Assembly: GCA_963708115.1 (NCBI GenBank)
Contig: CAVPRX010000002.1
Location: forward strand, 434,001 to 498,000
Length of the DNA stretch: 64,000 nt
DNA from: VRUE01 sp963708115
Lineage (GTDB): Bacteria; Actinomycetota; Thermoleophilia; Solirubrobacterales; 70-9
Reading direction: 5' to 3'
Within the stretch, counting starts at the first letter, position 1; the number at the start of each line of letters is the position of its first letter. This document shows, in pieces, positions 39,463 through 47,597 of this stretch. Made by a program: the position numbers and the translations under genes. The notes under the pieces are model-generated. The model did not search any database. It was not told the origin of the DNA and saw nothing but the letters and a program-made list of their open reading frames with translations.

Positions 39463-41745
39463 GTGCGCCGGGTCACCTTCTCGAGGAACTACACGCTCTC
39501 CCTCTCCCGCACCTGCCAGTGCTACTGCAAGTACTGCGCCTTCGCGACGCATAAAGCTCATATCTACGCCCCGGATGAGGTCGAGCAGCGTCTCGACGAG
39601 GCTGAACGCCGCAATGCCAAGGAGCTGCTCGTCCTCACCGGCGAGCGTCCCGAGGTCAACCCGGTCGTTGCCGACAAGCTGACCCGATGGGGTCACCCCG
39701 ACTTCACGTCCTACGTCGTCTGGGCCTGCGAGAGGGCGCTGGAGCGCGGCATCCTGCCGCACACCAACATCGGCGTTCTCAGCTCTGACGATCTAGCCCG
39801 CCTGCGAGAGGTCACCGCCTCCCAAGGCCTGATGCTCGAGTCCGTCTCGGAGCGCCTGATGGACACCGTCCATGCCGGCTCTCCGACCAAGCACCCGGCC
39901 CAGCGGCTGGCGACGATCGAGGCCGCCGGCGCGCTGAAGATCCCTTTTACCAGCGGAATCCTGGTTGGGATCGGCGAGACCGAGGAAGAGCAGGTCGAGT
40001 CGCTTGAAGCTCTGGCTGAGCTCCATCGCGAGTACGGCCATCTGCAGGAGGTCATCCTGCAGAACTTCGTGCCTCATCCGCGGTACTACGGGCAGGAGGT
40101 CGCCGAGATCGCGGATGTGGCTTCACGCTTGCGGTGGGGGGAGGACGGGGGTGCCCCTCCGCTTGCTGGGTTTTCCGCCAGTGGCGCTGGGTCTTCGTCC
40201 GCGGGCGCCGGTGGTGCGGAAAACAGGACGCCGCTGCGCGGAGGGGCACCCCCGTCCTCCCTGCCAGAGTGGGCTAGCCCCGTTGGCGTTGGGGATATCG
40301 AACGATTGATCCGTGAATGCAAACGGCTGATGCCGGATGTCGGGGTTCAGGTGCCGCCGAACCTGTCTGACGCGTGGGCTGAGCTGGTTGAGGCAGGAGC
40401 TACGGATCTCGGAGGGCTGTCGGCCAATGGGGACCACATCTCTCCCGAGCATGCGTTTCCCAGCCCGCATGAGGTTCGGAAGGGGCTGGCGCCCAAGGGG
40501 TACGCGCTGACTGAGCGGCTTTGCGTCTACCCGCAATACATGGACTCCGAGTGGATGGAGCAGGGGGTTCTGGACGTCATCAAGCTCAAGTACTGGAGCT
40601 TCATTCCGCGGAAAGGCTCAGGGCGTCGCAATGACGAGACGATCGATTCGAGGCTGGCGCCGCGTGCGATTGAGAAAGGTCGCGACGGGTTCGAGCTGAC
40701 GGAGGATGAGCTGACGGCGCTGTTTGCCGAGACGCGGCCTGAGGTGATTGAGGAGATGCGGAGCGCTGCTGATGAGCTTCGTGAGGAGCTGGCTGGGGAG
40801 CGGGCTACGTTCGTCGTGAACCGCAACATCAACTTCACCAACATCTGCGTCGTCGGTTGTGCGTTCTGCGGGTTCGGGCAGGGGAAGCGGTCGCCCGACG
40901 CTTATGAGGTCTCCGAGGAGGACTTCGCGGCGCGGATTCGGGAAGCGGTCGACTTCGGCGCTACCGAGCTCTGCATGCAGGGTGGCATCCACCCGGACCT
41001 GACCCTGGAGGAGTACGGCAAGTGGCTGCGCCTGGCGAAGGACGTGGCGCCGCAGCTCCACCTGCACGCCTACTCGCCGATGGAGGTCCACTACATGTGC
41101 GAGCGCTCGGGGAAGGAGCCCGGCGAGGTCTTCGAGTACCTGCTCGAGTGCGGGCTCGGCTCGACTCCGGGGACCGCGGCCGAGGTGCTCGACGACGGGG
41201 TGCGCCAGCGCATCTCCCCTAACAAGCTGCCGGCGCAGCGCTGGGTGGAGATCGTCGAAGCCTCACACCGGGCCGGGCTGCGTTCGACCTCGACGGTGAT
41301 GTTCGGCCACATCGAGGAGCCGCGCGAGCTTGCCCGCCACATGCAGGTGGTGCGTGCCCTGCAGGAGCGGACCGGCGGGATCACCGAGTTCGTGCCGCTC
41401 AGCTTCATCCCCTTCAACACGATGCTTGGGCGTACCCACGGCATCGAGGAGATCTCGGCGGGCGAGAACCTCAAGCACACCGCCGCTTTTCGCCTCGCCC
41501 TGGGGCGGACGATCCCCAACCTGCAGGCGAGCTGGGTGAAGATGGGCCTCGAGGCCGCAACCGAGGCGCTGCGCTGGGGGGTCAACGACCTCGGCGGCAC
41601 GCTGATGGAGGAGAACATCTCCCGCATGGCCGGCTCCCAGCACGGCGTCCGGCTGGAGCCCGAGCAGCTGATCGAGGCGGCGCGCGCGGCCGGCCGCATT
41701 CCCGCTCAGCGCACGACGCTCTACGAGGTCGTCGAGACCTATTGA
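39463..41745 (+). CDS. fbiC: FbiC, bifunctional FO synthase (CofG-CofH), with in-frame palindromic insert
   Basis: The 760-residue fusion carries two radical-SAM domains. The CofG half has TCQCYCKYCAF (C18, C22, C25) and the CofH half has ICVVGCAFCGF (C462, C466, C469). Together they make FO, the deazaflavin core of F420, from a diaminouracil and tyrosine. Residues about 226-266 (40139-40261) are a low-complexity Gly/Ala/Ser/Pro insert encoded by a 123-base palindrome, exactly 41 codons, in the CofG half just before LPEWASPVGVGDIERLI. GTG 39463 is preferred; TTG 39454 is possible. It is the first F420 gene; the others lie at 43.6-46.7 kb on the opposite strand. Confidence 0.93.
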   Translation: MRRVTFSRNYTLSLSRTCQCYCKYCAFATHKAHIYAPDEVEQRLDEAERRNAKELLVLTGERPEVNPVVADKLTRWGHPDFTSYVVWACERALERGILPHTNIGVLSSDDLARLREVTASQGLMLESVSERLMDTVHAGSPTKHPAQRLATIEAAGALKIPFTSGILVGIGETEEEQVESLEALAELHREYGHLQEVILQNFVPHPRYYGQEVAEIADVASRLRWGEDGGAPPLAGFSASGAGSSSAGAGGAENRTPLRGGAPPSSLPEWASPVGVGDIERLIRECKRLMPDVGVQVPPNLSDAWAELVEAGATDLGGLSANGDHISPEHAFPSPHEVRKGLAPKGYALTERLCVYPQYMDSEWMEQGVLDVIKLKYWSFIPRKGSGRRNDETIDSRLAPRAIEKGRDGFELTEDELTALFAETRPEVIEEMRSAADELREELAGERATFVVNRNINFTNICVVGCAFCGFGQGKRSPDAYEVSEEDFAARIREAVDFGATELCMQGGIHPDLTLEEYGKWLRLAKDVAPQLHLHAYSPMEVHYMCERSGKEPGEVFEYLLECGLGSTPGTAAEVLDDGVRQRISPNKLPAQRWVEIVEASHRAGLRSTSTVMFGHIEEPRELARHMQVVRALQERTGGITEFVPLSFIPFNTMLGRTHGIEEISAGENLKHTAAFRLALGRTIPNLQASWVKMGLEAATEALRWGVNDLGGTLMEENISRMAGSQHGVRLEPEQLIEAARAAGRIPAQRTTLYEVVETY
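40139..40261. repeat. Palindromic element inserted in frame in fbiC
   Basis: The ends 40139-40162 and 40238-40261 are perfect 24-base reverse complements. Inner segments (GTTTTCCGC near 40170 and GCGGAAAAC near 40216) also pair, giving an imperfect palindrome over the whole 123 bases. It is a multiple of three and contains no stop in the fbiC frame. The arm core GACGGGGGTGCCCC resembles the palindrome at 32573-32654. Confidence 0.85.
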
Positions 41746-41810
41746 GGCAAGGGCTAGCTGGACGTTTGATCTAGCGGTATCGTGTTCAAATCGCTTCGCG
41801 TTCTGCAGCG

Positions 41811-42659
41811 GTGGGGAATGGGTTCCCGGGGTTGGCGGTCGTCTCTGTGATCGCTCTGCTTGTCGCGCTCGGAGTCGGAGCGCTGGCGATTCTGCAGCCG
41901 TGGGAGACCGACACCGCTGCGCCGCAGCTGAGCATTGCGCCCGGGCTTGGGGTCGGATTGGGCGACTCGGTGGTCGTTGCGCGGGACCGACAACTTGCCG
42001 TTGAGCCGGCCCAGCCCGCTGCTGGCGCCGCGCCGAGATTCGCCGCCGCCGACGTCGCAGTCGACAGCGGCGAACCGAAGCCGCGGTTGGGCATAGCCGC
42101 CGCTCGCGTCGTGGCGAGCCGGCAGCCTGGCGCCCCCTCGCAGGGTTCCCCGCAGCCATCCCAGCCCGAACCCACGCCTGCGCCGCCGCCCACTCCGGTG
42201 CCGGTGGCCGTTCCGGTCGCTGCTCCGCCTCCCCCGGCTGAACCGGTTGCCGCGCCGCCCACCCGCGGCGCGGGTGGCGGTACGTCCGGACCCATCGGCG
42301 CGGGCGGCGGTGGCGAGGAAGAAGAAGGTGGGACAGGCGAGGTCGAGGTCTGCGAGGGCGACGACTACATCCTGTCGCTTTCGCAGCTGGAAGCTGTGGA
42401 AGGGAGCGAAGCCCCGCCCGTCGTTTCCCACGACCTGACCGTCTACTTCGGCAGCTCGGGCGAAGGAACGGGATTCCACCTCGTCCTCTTCGACGGTCAG
42501 CCGGTCGAATTAGGAGAAGACGCCGTCCCGACCGAACCGGGCAAGCGCTGCGCGCAGGTCGACCTCGGGTCTCTGCTCGGCGAATCGACCGAAGTCGGGA
42601 CCGAGATCCACATCGAAGCGGTGACGCTCGGCGAAGCATTGGAGCCCGTCGTACCCTGA
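41811..42659 (+). CDS. Single-pass membrane protein with Pro-rich stalk, unknown function
   Basis: The 282-residue protein has one hydrophobic segment right at the start (LAVVSVIALLVALGVGALAIL), then a long Pro/Ala/Val-rich stalk (about residues 65-150), a Gly/Glu stretch (GGGGEEEEGGTGEVEV) and a compact C-terminal part (SHDLTVYFGSSGEGTGFHLV). The layout suggests a surface-exposed domain on a wall-spanning stalk. I recognise no family. The GTG start at 41811 lies 65 bases after fbiC. Confidence 0.6.
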   Translation: MGNGFPGLAVVSVIALLVALGVGALAILQPWETDTAAPQLSIAPGLGVGLGDSVVVARDRQLAVEPAQPAAGAAPRFAAADVAVDSGEPKPRLGIAAARVVASRQPGAPSQGSPQPSQPEPTPAPPPTPVPVAVPVAAPPPPAEPVAAPPTRGAGGGTSGPIGAGGGGEEEEGGTGEVEVCEGDDYILSLSQLEAVEGSEAPPVVSHDLTVYFGSSGEGTGFHLVLFDGQPVELGEDAVPTEPGKRCAQVDLGSLLGESTEVGTEIHIEAVTLGEALEPVVP

Positions 42660-42663
42660 GTCG

Positions 42664-43653
42664 ATGCGGGCGATGGTCCTGGAGCGGCAGCGTGAGCCTC
42701 TGCGGCTTGCCGAGCTGCCCGATCCAGAGCCGGGGCCCGGCCAGGTTCTACTTTCGGTGGCTGCCTGCGGGGTCTGTCGCACCGATCTTCACATCGTCGA
42801 CGGTGAGCTCAGCGAGCCGAAGCTGCCGCTGGTGCCCGGGCACCAGATCGTCGGCACGGTTGCGGGGGTGGGGGAGGCCGCCGGGCGCTTCGCCCTGGGA
42901 GAGCGTGTCGGAGTGCCCTGGCTGGCCTGGGCCGACGGGACCTGCCGCTACTGCGTCAGCGGTCGCGAGAACCTCTGCGACCGCGCCCGTTTCACCGGCT
43001 ATGACGTCGACGGCGGCTATGCCGAGCTCGCGCTCGCCGACGAGCGCTTCTGCTTCCCGATCCCGCCGAACCTGTCGGATGAGGAGGCGGCGCCGCTACT
43101 CTGCGCCGGGCTGATCGGCTACCGGGCGCTGCGCTTAGTTGGGGACGCGGAGCGGGTCGGCTTCTACGGCTTCGGCGCGTCCGCTCACATCCTTTGCCAG
43201 CTCGCGGTGCACCAGGGTCGGCGCGTCTTCGTCTTCACCCGCGAGGGCGACGAGGAGGGTCAGGAGTTCGCCCGCAGCCTCGGCGCCGAGTGGGCCGGCG
43301 CTTCGGGCGAGTCGCCTCCGGAGGAGCTCGACGGGGCGATCGTCTTTGCCCCGGTGGGGTCGCTGATGACCGAGGCCCTGCGGGTCAGCGCCAAGGGAGC
43401 GCGGATCGTCAGCGCCGGCATCCACATGAGCGACATCCCGTCCTTTCCCTACGAGCGGCTCTGGGGCGAGCGAACCCTGGGCTCAGTCGCCAACCTGACG
43501 CGGCTCGACGGCGAGGAGTTCCTCGATCTGGCACCGCAGGTACCGATCCGGACCGAGGTCGAGGTCCACCCGCTGGAGGCAGCCAACGAGGCGCTCGACT
43601 CGATCCGCGATGGCAGCTTGCGCGGGGCAGCCGTGCTGCGGCTAGCGAAATAG
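42664..43653 (+). CDS. Zinc-dependent alcohol dehydrogenase (MDR family)
   Basis: The 329-residue enzyme has the catalytic zinc Cys in AACGVCRTDLHIVDGE and a zinc/substrate His in LPLVPGHQIVGTV. Structural zinc cysteines are partly present in DGTCRYCVSGRENLCD. The NAD(P) loop is GFYGFGASAHILCQL. It is the AdhP/AdhA type, converting an alcohol or aldehyde with NAD(P)H. ATG 42664 is four bases after the previous stop. Its end overlaps the convergent cofE by 12 bases. No link to F420 is implied by the sequence. Confidence 0.88.
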   Translation: MRAMVLERQREPLRLAELPDPEPGPGQVLLSVAACGVCRTDLHIVDGELSEPKLPLVPGHQIVGTVAGVGEAAGRFALGERVGVPWLAWADGTCRYCVSGRENLCDRARFTGYDVDGGYAELALADERFCFPIPPNLSDEEAAPLLCAGLIGYRALRLVGDAERVGFYGFGASAHILCQLAVHQGRRVFVFTREGDEEGQEFARSLGAEWAGASGESPPEELDGAIVFAPVGSLMTEALRVSAKGARIVSAGIHMSDIPSFPYERLWGERTLGSVANLTRLDGEEFLDLAPQVPIRTEVEVHPLEAANEALDSIRDGSLRGAAVLRLAK

Positions 43654-44448
43654 ATCCTCGTCGCGAGGACGGCGCATGGCGGCGGCGCCGGGGCCGTCGT
43701 CGGCACTGACGAAGCGCTCCAGGCCCCGGACGATGGCCGCCGGAACGCGGCTCGTCTTGTCGCGCACGAGGTCGGCCGCCGCCGCCGCCTCGTCGGCGAC
43801 TGCGATCAGGGTTGCTTCAAGCTCACGGCCACCGGAGTCCGTGCGACCGCGCCAATCATCCAGCGGGGTGAGCCCCGCGCACCCGATTGCCACCTCGACC
43901 TGGCCAAGTCGCCATGCGCGTCCGAAACTGTCGGAAATCACGACCGCGATGTCAGGGGGCCGGGGGTAGGGGTCGGCGGACACTCCATCTGATCGTCCGC
44001 CGACCCCTACCCCCGGCCCCCCCACTATCTCGGCCCTGATACGGCGGGCCGAGGCGTCCGGGTTCTCGGGCAGCAACGAGACCGTGCCCTCCTCCGGCAG
44101 GTTGGAGGTGTCGATGCCGGCGTTGGCGCAGACGAAGCCGTGATGCGTCTCGACGATCAGCACGCCGCGCTCGGCCCGCAGCACCTCGCGGCTCTCGGCG
44201 AGGATCAGCTCGACCAGCGCCGGCTCCTTGCCGAGCACCGCGGCCAGCCGCCGGGCTTCACTGCCCGGGATCGCCGAGGAGAGCCGTCGGACCCGGCCCT
44301 CGGCCTTGGAGACGATCTTCTGCGAGACGACGACGACGTCGCCGTCGAGCAGCTCCGCGCGCGCCCCGATCTCGGCCCCGATCGACGTTTGCGCGGAGAA
44401 CTCGGGTAGGCCCGCGACGGGCACTACGCGCAGCTCGCCGGCGCTCAT
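43642..44448 (-). CDS. cofE: CofE, F420-0:gamma-glutamyl ligase, with in-frame palindromic insert
   Basis: The 268-residue CofE (the FbiB N-terminal half) has VVVVSQKIVSKAEGRV, THHGFVCANAGIDTSNLP and VVISDSFGRAWRLGQVEVAI. It adds glutamates to F420-0 using GTP. Residues about 143-165 (GVGVGGRSDGVSADPYPRPP) are not part of the family and are encoded by a palindrome with 26-bp arms (43955-44021). The frame stays open, so the protein may be functional with a surface loop here. The ATG start at 44448 overlaps the cofC stop (ATGA). It lacks the FbiB C-terminal nitroreductase-like domain. Confidence 0.9.
   Translation of the reverse strand: MSAGELRVVPVAGLPEFSAQTSIGAEIGARAELLDGDVVVVSQKIVSKAEGRVRRLSSAIPGSEARRLAAVLGKEPALVELILAESREVLRAERGVLIVETHHGFVCANAGIDTSNLPEEGTVSLLPENPDASARRIRAEIVGGPGVGVGGRSDGVSADPYPRPPDIAVVISDSFGRAWRLGQVEVAIGCAGLTPLDDWRGRTDSGGRELEATLIAVADEAAAAADLVRDKTSRVPAAIVRGLERFVSADDGPGAAAMRRPRDEDLFR
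43955..44021. repeat. Perfect 26-bp-arm palindrome inserted in frame in cofE
   Basis: 43955-43980 and 43996-44021 are perfect reverse complements (26 bp), with a 15-base loop (43981-43995). On the minus strand it encodes about 23 extra residues inside cofE. Arm length and loop size match the palindrome at 32573-32654. Confidence 0.88.
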
Positions 44449-45088
44449 ATCCCGAGCGCCTTCGCCGTCCGCTTGGCGCGGCCCGAGCCCGCTTCGTCGA
44501 GGACGCGGGTCAGCGCCACGACGTCCGCCGGCGTGTCGAGGTCAAGGCCGAGGGAGGGCAGCTCCTCGACCGCATAGGGCACGCCGGCCTCGCGGGCGGC
44601 GGCGACGTGACGAGCGCAGCTGCCCTCGCCGAAGGCCGGCCGGATTGCCCAGGCGGGGCGAGGGCGAGAGCGTTGGTGCCGGTGCCGTGGCGGTCGGGGA
44701 CGATGGCGACGAAGCGCTCCGGCAGGCCCGTCAACAGTCTGTCCAGCTCCCTGGGGTCGAGCAGCGGGCAGTCCCCCGGCAGGAGGACGACGCACTCGGC
44801 GCCGTCCGCTTCCGCCCGGGCGATCCCGGCCAGCGCAGCCGGCACGTGGCCCTCGTCGAAGGGATCGGGAAGCACCTCCGCGGCGCTCGCCGCGACGATC
44901 TCCTGCGCCATCGGGTCGCCGCTGACCACGATCGTCCGCTCGATCGACCGCGCCCCGGCGATCGCTTCGAGCGTGTCTTCCAGCATCGCCGCGACCAACG
45001 CCTCGCGCCGTTCGTCGTCGATTCCCGCGGCAAGGCGCCGCTTCGCCCCGGAGAAGCGCTTCACCGGCAGTACCGCGGTTGCCCTCAC
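44445..45088 (-). pseudogene. cofC: cofC (2-phospholactate guanylyltransferase) with a one-base frameshift
   Basis: The N-terminal frame starts at GTG 45088 with AVLPVKRFSGAKRRLAAG and runs through LLPGDCPLLDPREL and IVPDRHGTGTNALAL, typical of CofC/FbiD, which makes the activated lactyl or enolpyruvyl donor for CofD. The family sequence then continues in another frame: WAIRPAFGEGSCARHVAAAR ... GLDLDTPADV. The 644-base gene is one base short of a whole number of codons; the break is at about 44652-44659, next to GGCGGGG. The start overlaps cofD (GTGA) and the stop overlaps cofE (ATGA), so the ancestral gene was intact. It may be a real mutation or an assembly indel. Confidence 0.88.
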
Positions 45089-46011
45089 CCTTCGGCGAGG
45101 TCGGCGGCGTAGTCGAGCACGATCCGTGCCAGGCGGGCACGGCCCGCGGCGCCGTCCATCAGCGTCGGCGCGGCGAGGGTCGGGATCCCCTCCGGAGGCG
45201 GATCGGGATCGTCCGCGTCGGCGACCATCGCGTCGATCAGGCCGGTGTAGAGCGAGGCGACGCCGGCCGCGGTCGAGGGGCGGCCGAGGGCTGCCATGAA
45301 ACGCTCCGTCGGTCCCTTGACGACCGCGCCCGCGACGAAGGGGCTGACGGCGACCACGGGCGCTTCGGAGGCGGCGATCGCCTCGCGCATGCCGGGCACG
45401 GCGAGGATCGGCCCGATGCTGATCACCGGGTTCGACGGCCCGATCACGATCGCCTCGGCGTCCTTCAGCGCTGCCAACACCTCCGCGCTCGGCTCCGCCT
45501 CGGCGATCCCGTCCAGCTCGACGCCCTGCACGTCGGCGGCGCCGCCGTCGAGGATCAGGTACTCCTGCAGCCCACGCCACCCGGCCTCGGTCAGCACTCT
45601 GGTCCGCACCGGCGCGTCGCTCATCGGCAAGACCCGGGCGGCGACGCCGAGCCCGCGGGAGATCTGCGCCTGCGCGTCGGTCTGTCGCCCGCCCTCGTCG
45701 ATGAACTGGCGCCGGTAGAGGCAGGCGGCGAGGTCGCGGTCGGAGAGGCTGAACCAGTCCGGTGCCCCCAGCCGTGAGAGCCGCTCGAAGACGGTGAAGC
45801 TGTCGTCGCGGATTCCCCAGCCACGCTCGGCGTCGATCTCGCCGCTGAGCCAGTAGGTGACCAGGTCGGGGTCGGGGGAGACGTGGACGCCGAGCACCTC
45901 GACGTCGTCGGCGGTGTTGGCGATCACCGCCAGATCGGCGCCGATCTCCTCCTGTATGCCGGCACCGAGCTTGGCGCCGCCGGTGCCGCCGGCGAGCAGC
46001 GCGACCCTCAT
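45085..46011 (-). CDS. cofD: CofD/FbiA, 2-phospho-L-lactate transferase
   Basis: The 308-residue protein has VALLAGGTGGAKLGAGIQ at the start, IANTADDVEVLGVHVSPDPD, TYWLSGEID and AIVIGPSNPVISIGPILAV. These are the conserved blocks of CofD/FbiA, which joins FO to the activated phospho-lactate (or phosphoenolpyruvate) unit. ATG 46011 begins the protein. Its stop overlaps the cofC start as GTGA. It is second in an npdG-cofD-cofC-cofE operon. Confidence 0.92.
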   Translation of the reverse strand: MRVALLAGGTGGAKLGAGIQEEIGADLAVIANTADDVEVLGVHVSPDPDLVTYWLSGEIDAERGWGIRDDSFTVFERLSRLGAPDWFSLSDRDLAACLYRRQFIDEGGRQTDAQAQISRGLGVAARVLPMSDAPVRTRVLTEAGWRGLQEYLILDGGAADVQGVELDGIAEAEPSAEVLAALKDAEAIVIGPSNPVISIGPILAVPGMREAIAASEAPVVAVSPFVAGAVVKGPTERFMAALGRPSTAAGVASLYTGLIDAMVADADDPDPPPEGIPTLAAPTLMDGAAGRARLARIVLDYAADLAEG

Positions 46012-46027
46012 CGCGGCCCGCTCCGCT

Positions 46028-46720
46028 TCACGCCCAGTGGTCTCCCTCCGGGAGCCCGGTGAGCTTGATCCCGGCGTGGGTCTTGTAGCGGACGTTGACC
46101 GAGATCAGCAGCGGGGTCAGCTGCTCGACGATCCGCGCGGTCTCCAGCGGGCCGGCGTTTACGGGGTGCAAGCCGGGGATCAGCTCGATCAGGCGGGCGA
46201 CTCGCGCCTTGTCGGCCTTGCGGTCGCCGCAGACCAGCACGTCCTCGTCCAGCACGGCGTCGGGGTCGTTGAGGCTGGGCGCACCGACCGTGTGCAGGGC
46301 GGCTACCACGGTGACCCCGTCCGGCACCATCTCCTGCGCCTGCTGCGCAGCCGACCCCTGCCAGACGCCCAGGGTCCGGGTCGCTTTGCCGCTCACCGCC
46401 GCAGCGAGCGGAACGGTGCAGTCGACCAGGATCTGGCCGGGCTGCAGCGCCTCGCGCAGGTTGTTCAAGTTCTCCGACTGGGCCCGGAAGGGGACAGTGA
46501 GGAAGACGACCTCGGCCCTCTTCGCGGCCTCCTCGTTGAGCAGGCCCTCGACCTCCGCGCCGGGCACGGCCTCGCGCAGCTTCGCCGCCGCCTCCTCGGC
46601 CCGCTCCGCCGAGCGCGAGCCGAGCACAACCGAGCGCCCCGCCTTCGCCCAGCGCAGGGCGAGGCCGGCGCCGAGGGCGCCGGTGCCACCGACGATCGGG
46701 ATCGGTTCGAGATCGCTCAC
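46028..46720 (-). CDS. npdG: NADPH:F420 oxidoreductase
   Basis: The 230-residue Rossmann protein has IPIVGGTGALGAGLALRWAK and VVLGSRSAERAEEA (NADP-binding), VVFLTVPFRAQSENLNNL and a C-terminal YKTHAGIKLTGLP, the layout of Fno/NpdG. It moves hydride between NADPH and F420. The start is GTG 46720, 16 bases before cofD and co-oriented, so the operon makes F420 and couples it to NADPH. The short length and GTGALG motif separate it from pyrroline-carboxylate reductases. Confidence 0.9.
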   Translation of the reverse strand: MSDLEPIPIVGGTGALGAGLALRWAKAGRSVVLGSRSAERAEEAAAKLREAVPGAEVEGLLNEEAAKRAEVVFLTVPFRAQSENLNNLREALQPGQILVDCTVPLAAAVSGKATRTLGVWQGSAAQQAQEMVPDGVTVVAALHTVGAPSLNDPDAVLDEDVLVCGDRKADKARVARLIELIPGLHPVNAGPLETARIVEQLTPLLISVNVRYKTHAGIKLTGLPEGDHWA

Positions 46721-46748
46721 AGGCGCGCCAGTCTATGCTCACCGCCCT

Positions 46749-47483
46749 ATGAGGCTGGAGGGACGAAAGGCGCTGGTCACCGGCGGCGCCAGCGGAATCG
46801 GCGCTGCGATCGCGGCGCGGCTCGCCGCCGAGGGCGCCGAGGTCTGGGTCGGCGACATCGACACCGAGGGCGCCGAGCGCATCGCCGGCGAGGTCAACGG
46901 CCACGCGCTGGCCCTCGACGTGACCGATCTCGACTCGGCAAGAGCGGCGGTGGAGGAGATCGGGACGCTCGACGTCCTCGTCAACAACGCCGGCACCGAC
47001 GAGTTCGGCTTCTTCACCTACACGGCGCCCGAGCAGTGGCAGAAGGTGCTCGCGGTCAACCTCGGCGGCGTCCTCAACTGCACCCACGCCGCCCTGCCGG
47101 GAATGCAGCAGGCCGGCTACGGCCGCATCGTCAGCCTCTCTTCGGAGGCGGGCCGGGTCGGCTCCAAGGGGTCGGCCGTCTACTCGGCAGCCAAGGGCGG
47201 CATCGTCGCCTTCATGAAGGCGATCGCCCGCGAGAACGCCCGCTACGGCATCACCGCCAACTCGATCGCCCCGGGACCGATCGAGACTCCGCTGCTGATG
47301 GGCGCCAAGGAGTTCGGCGAGATCGGCGAGAAATTGATCGAGAACATGAAAGAGGGAACGCAGATGAAGCGCCTCGGTCAGCCCGACGAGGTAGCGGCGG
47401 CAGTCGCCTTCTTTGCCTCGGACGACGCCACCTACGTGACGGGGGAGACCCTCGGCGTAAGCGGCGGCCTCGGAATGGTCTGA
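46749..47483 (+). CDS. Short-chain dehydrogenase/reductase (FabG-like)
   Basis: This 244-residue classical SDR has ALVTGGASGIGAAIAARLAA, VLVNNAGTDEFGF and the catalytic SLSSEAGRVGSKGSAVYSAA followed by K (Ser-Tyr-Lys). It reduces a keto group, such as 3-oxoacyl, or oxidises a hydroxy group with NAD(P). ATG 46749 is divergent from npdG by 28 bases, so they share a promoter region. The substrate is unknown; a role in F420-linked metabolism is not shown. Confidence 0.9.
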   Translation: MRLEGRKALVTGGASGIGAAIAARLAAEGAEVWVGDIDTEGAERIAGEVNGHALALDVTDLDSARAAVEEIGTLDVLVNNAGTDEFGFFTYTAPEQWQKVLAVNLGGVLNCTHAALPGMQQAGYGRIVSLSSEAGRVGSKGSAVYSAAKGGIVAFMKAIARENARYGITANSIAPGPIETPLLMGAKEFGEIGEKLIENMKEGTQMKRLGQPDEVAAAVAFFASDDATYVTGETLGVSGGLGMV

Positions 47484-47564
47484 TGGCCGCGTAGTGGGCC
47501 AAGCGTCCCCTCCAACCACCTAGCGAGAGCCACCAAGGGGGGAGAATCGACGCATCTGACGCCT

Positions 47565-47597
47565 TTATGACCCTATGGGGTCATCAACGCGTCATAA
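47565..47597 (+). promoter_or_regulatory. Nested palindromes over the start of the AbiEi-like gene
   Basis: ATGACCC (47567-47573) pairs with GGGTCAT (47578-47584), and TTATGAC (47565-47571) pairs with GTCATAA (47591-47597). Both enclose the ATG at 47575. Such nested dyads over a start codon suggest an autoregulatory operator. Confidence 0.5.
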
